A stretch of DNA of 7,750 nt from an uncultured Clostridia bacterium (GTDB lineage: Bacteria > Bacillota > Clostridia > Oscillospirales > Oscillospiraceae): assembly GCA_946011705.1 (NCBI GenBank), contig CAMGCA010000083.1, positions 1-7,750 on the forward strand, read 5' to 3'. Under the pieces are notes generated by a model. That model saw only the letters and a list, made by a program, of their open reading frames with translations. It did no database searches and was not told where the DNA came from. Positions 6,596 through 7,750 of the stretch are shown one piece after another; the first letter of the stretch is position 1, and every line of letters starts with the position of its first letter. The position numbers were made by a program, and so were the translations under genes.

Positions 6596-6997
6596 TTATT
6601 CCTCTGCATACAGCTCCGTCTCCATCACACATTCCTTCTTGATGCGGCCCACCAGATAGTTAAGCCCTTCTATCACTCTGGGGCGGATATCGCCGCCGAT
6701 GAGAACGTACATAATGTCATCGCCCATTTGGAGCTGTCCTTCGTTGAGCCAGACTTTGATGTAGTAGATGCCTTCCAGTTTGTAAGTCTCGGCAATTACG
6801 GCGTCCACCTTTTCCTGGTCATAGGAAAAGAGCATACCGGTAACGGGCTTGGTGTCCTCCGCGCCGTCTCGAACCTTTGCCCGGGCGCTTTGCCGGACGG
6901 TGCCGTTGTGAATCAGATACATCCCGATTTTGGGCGCGGATGCGTGCGCCTTGGCCTCTTTCAGCCAGGCATCCATAGATGGAATGGGTTTGCGCAT
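6596..6997 (-). CDS. moaE: MoaE-like molybdopterin synthase large-subunit homologue
   Basis: A 133-residue protein of the MoaE family by its overall pattern. It has IGMYLIHNGTVRQ (24-36), matching the MoaE strand and VRN motif with R35 as the counterpart of E. coli R39. A helix FSYDQEKVDAVIAE (57-70) follows, then a GxLxxGDD segment (87-94), GGDIRPRVIEG (101-111) and NYLVGRIKKE (113-122). Canonical MoaE adds two sulfurs, carried by MoaD, to precursor Z (cPMP) to form molybdopterin. By gapless alignment from memory, the catalytic lysines K119 and K126 of E. coli fall on V116 and C123 here. K120 and K121 lie between them, and the conserved His before the Arg is I104. The start is set by AAGGAGG (7007-7013 on minus), 9 bases from the ATG at 6997; the ATG at 7003 would be only 3 bases away. 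It directly follows the Gly-Gly protein gene. The family is fairly sure; the activity is not. Confidence 0.78.
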   Translation of the reverse strand: MRKPIPSMDAWLKEAKAHASAPKIGMYLIHNGTVRQSARAKVRDGAEDTKPVTGMLFSYDQEKVDAVIAETYKLEGIYYIKVWLNEGQLQMGDDIMYVLIGGDIRPRVIEGLNYLVGRIKKECVMETELYAEE

Positions 6998-7006
6998 AAT
7001 CATATA

Positions 7007-7013
7007 CCTCCTT
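7007..7013 (-). promoter_or_regulatory. Ribosome binding site of the MoaE-like gene, overlapping the upstream stop codon
   Basis: Read on the minus strand, AAGGAGG includes two bases of the TAA (7014-7012) of the upstream 83-residue gene. It lies 9 bases before the ATG at 6997. The arrangement implies translational coupling of the two genes and decides the start of the MoaE-like protein. Confidence 0.75.
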
Positions 7014-7263
7014 ATCCCCCTGCGGATAAAAATCGAATCCAAAAACGATGGTGGATGGATGAAACCTCCGCTTCCGGGCCTTCTATCCGAAGCAGTGTTC
7101 GGGGAAGGGAAAACAAACCCTTGGGGCCGGGAGCAGGTTCAGAAAGGGTGATTCGGCAGCTGCCGAGGCAATAGCCGTCAGCGTCTTTGGTCACATCCGG
7201 CTGGGATTCCCAAAAGCGGCGGGCGCGTTCTATGGATATGGCCCAATTCTCTTCGATTATCAT
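7012..7263 (-). CDS. Small protein ending in Gly-Gly, possible MoaD-like partner
   Basis: An 83-residue protein of unrecognised family. It starts with a likely helix (MIIEENWAISIERARRFW), has a Gly-Ser-Cys-rich turn with C32 and C36, and a strand-like RITLSEP. After a Pro/Gly linker come RTLLRIEGP and then HHRFWIRFLSAGG to the C-terminus. No clear ubiquitin-like signature is visible by eye. Three things nevertheless suggest a MoaD role. The size is close to E. coli MoaD (81 residues), the last two residues are Gly-Gly as in MoaD and ThiS, and the gene is directly upstream of and coupled to the MoaE-like gene. Caution: the GGG GGA codons adjoin the next gene's ribosome binding site, so the Gly-Gly could reflect that G-rich stretch. 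The start at 7263 is chosen because GGAGGG (7271-7276 on minus) lies 7 bases upstream; an ATG at 7278 would add five residues. The gene is probably real; the function is a hypothesis. Confidence 0.7.
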   Translation of the reverse strand: MIIEENWAISIERARRFWESQPDVTKDADGYCLGSCRITLSEPAPGPKGLFSLPRTLLRIEGPEAEVSSIHHRFWIRFLSAGG

Positions 7264-7283
7264 CTGCCATCCCTCCATGGCTT

Positions 7284-7289
7284 ATTATA
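7284..7289 (-). promoter_or_regulatory. -10 element for the Gly-Gly protein / MoaE-like operon
   Basis: On the minus strand TATAAT is a perfect -10 hexamer, 20 bases before the ATG at 7263. At 17 bases upstream the -35 position holds TTTCTT, which is poor. Transcription would start near 7277, giving a very short leader that begins at the ribosome binding site. It lies just inside the intergenic gap between the gene and the transposase remnant. Confidence 0.45.
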
Positions 7290-7317
7290 ACGCAACTGTC
7301 AGGAAAAAGAAAGATGA

Positions 7318-7750
7318 AATACTATAGCTGCCGGATTGGTATCCGGAAAGCTCCTGCTGACAGATTCCACGCATATTCTGGCAAATGCTGCAAAGGAGAA
7401 GCGGGAAGTCATCGAGGTGCCGGATACACCTTCCGAGTATGTGAAGAAGCTGGACAGAGAAGCTCTGGAAGCAGGCCTGCTGGAAGAACCTGTCACCTAT
7501 TCCGAAAAGACGAAAACAGTCACCAAAAGCACCACCGATCCGGAGTCCGGACTGATGAATCGTCCCGGAAAGCCCAATGCCTTCTGCTATCTGAATCACC
7601 AGACCAGTGATGCCGAATCGGGCATTATCACGGATGTTTTCGTTACGCCGGGGAATGTAAATGACTGCACGCCCCATACAAGCCGGCTGGAAACACAGAT
7701 TGACAAGTTTGGCTTTGAGACAGAGGCCGTCTGCGCGGATGCCGGTTATG
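7318..7750 (+). pseudogene. IS1182-like transposase fragment (right copy, 5'-truncated, runs off the window)
   Basis: One frame is open from 7318 to the window end without a stop. It is preceded by an in-frame TGA at 7315-7317, and no start codon or N-terminal part of a transposase is present. The protein begins near AAGLVSGKLLLTDSTHI, with the first catalytic Asp of a DDE transposase at 7363-7365. It continues through VTKSTTDPESGLMNRPGK and VFVTPGNVNDCTPH and reaches ADAGY, with the probable second Asp at 7738-7740. This order is typical of IS1182-family transposases. The N-terminal domain is missing, so the copy is not functional as seen. Its 3' end and terminal inverted repeat lie outside the window. 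Positions 7393-7471 repeat positions 1-79 in the same orientation. Confidence 0.8.
7393..7471 (+). repeat. Direct repeat, right copy (partner at 1-79)
   Basis: Matches bases 1-79 as described for the left copy. The homologous reading frame continues beyond 7471 in this copy only. Confidence 0.9.

Noticed and set aside
7285..7677. A 130-codon minus-strand frame opposite the right transposase fragment
   Set aside because: It is the shadow of the plus-strand frame that carries clear IS1182-type transposase motifs.

Overview
The window looks like chromosomal DNA from an anaerobic Gram-positive bacterium of the class Clostridia. A gut Oscillospiraceae-type genome is the best guess. This rests on the moderately high GC content, strong AGGAGG-type ribosome binding sites, an [FeFe]-hydrogenase, a molybdopterin formate dehydrogenase and a two-cluster clostridial ferredoxin. 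The species cannot be named from the sequence alone.

Layout: positions 1-79 hold the tail of a broken IS1182-like transposase frame. A promoter (TTGCAA-17-TACAAT, 177-205) and a leader of about 74 nt precede a three-gene plus-strand operon. The operon encodes a 944-residue molybdopterin formate dehydrogenase (286-3120), an [FeFe]-hydrogenase (3138-4901) and a 56-residue 2x[4Fe-4S] ferredoxin (4923-5093). Next come fdhD on the minus strand (5121-5861), whose terminator hairpin overlaps its own stop codon, and divergently mobA on the plus strand (5906-6526). Convergent to mobA is a minus-strand pair: an 83-residue protein ending in Gly-Gly (7012-7263), immediately followed by a MoaE-like protein (6596-6997). 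From about 7318 to the window end lies a second, 5'-truncated IS1182-like transposase fragment in the same orientation as the first.

How it fits together: the formate dehydrogenase and hydrogenase carry the same N-terminal set of Fe-S clusters and are co-transcribed with a ferredoxin. This suggests a module that interconverts formate, CO2 and H2 through shared electron carriers. No NAD-binding (NuoF-like) subunit, HycB-like subunit or membrane subunit is encoded in the window. The remaining genes serve the molybdenum cofactor of the formate dehydrogenase: MobA makes the guanine dinucleotide form, FdhD matures the enzyme, and the MoaE-like protein belongs to the dithiolene-forming step.

The points most worth a second look are these. 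The unrecognised 83-residue protein ending in Gly-Gly sits where MoaD would be expected. The MoaE-like partner appears to lack the lysines at the canonical catalytic positions. The FdhD has no cysteine in the region where the sulfur-transfer cysteines normally lie. The whole cofactor and enzyme island is bracketed by directly oriented transposase remnants.
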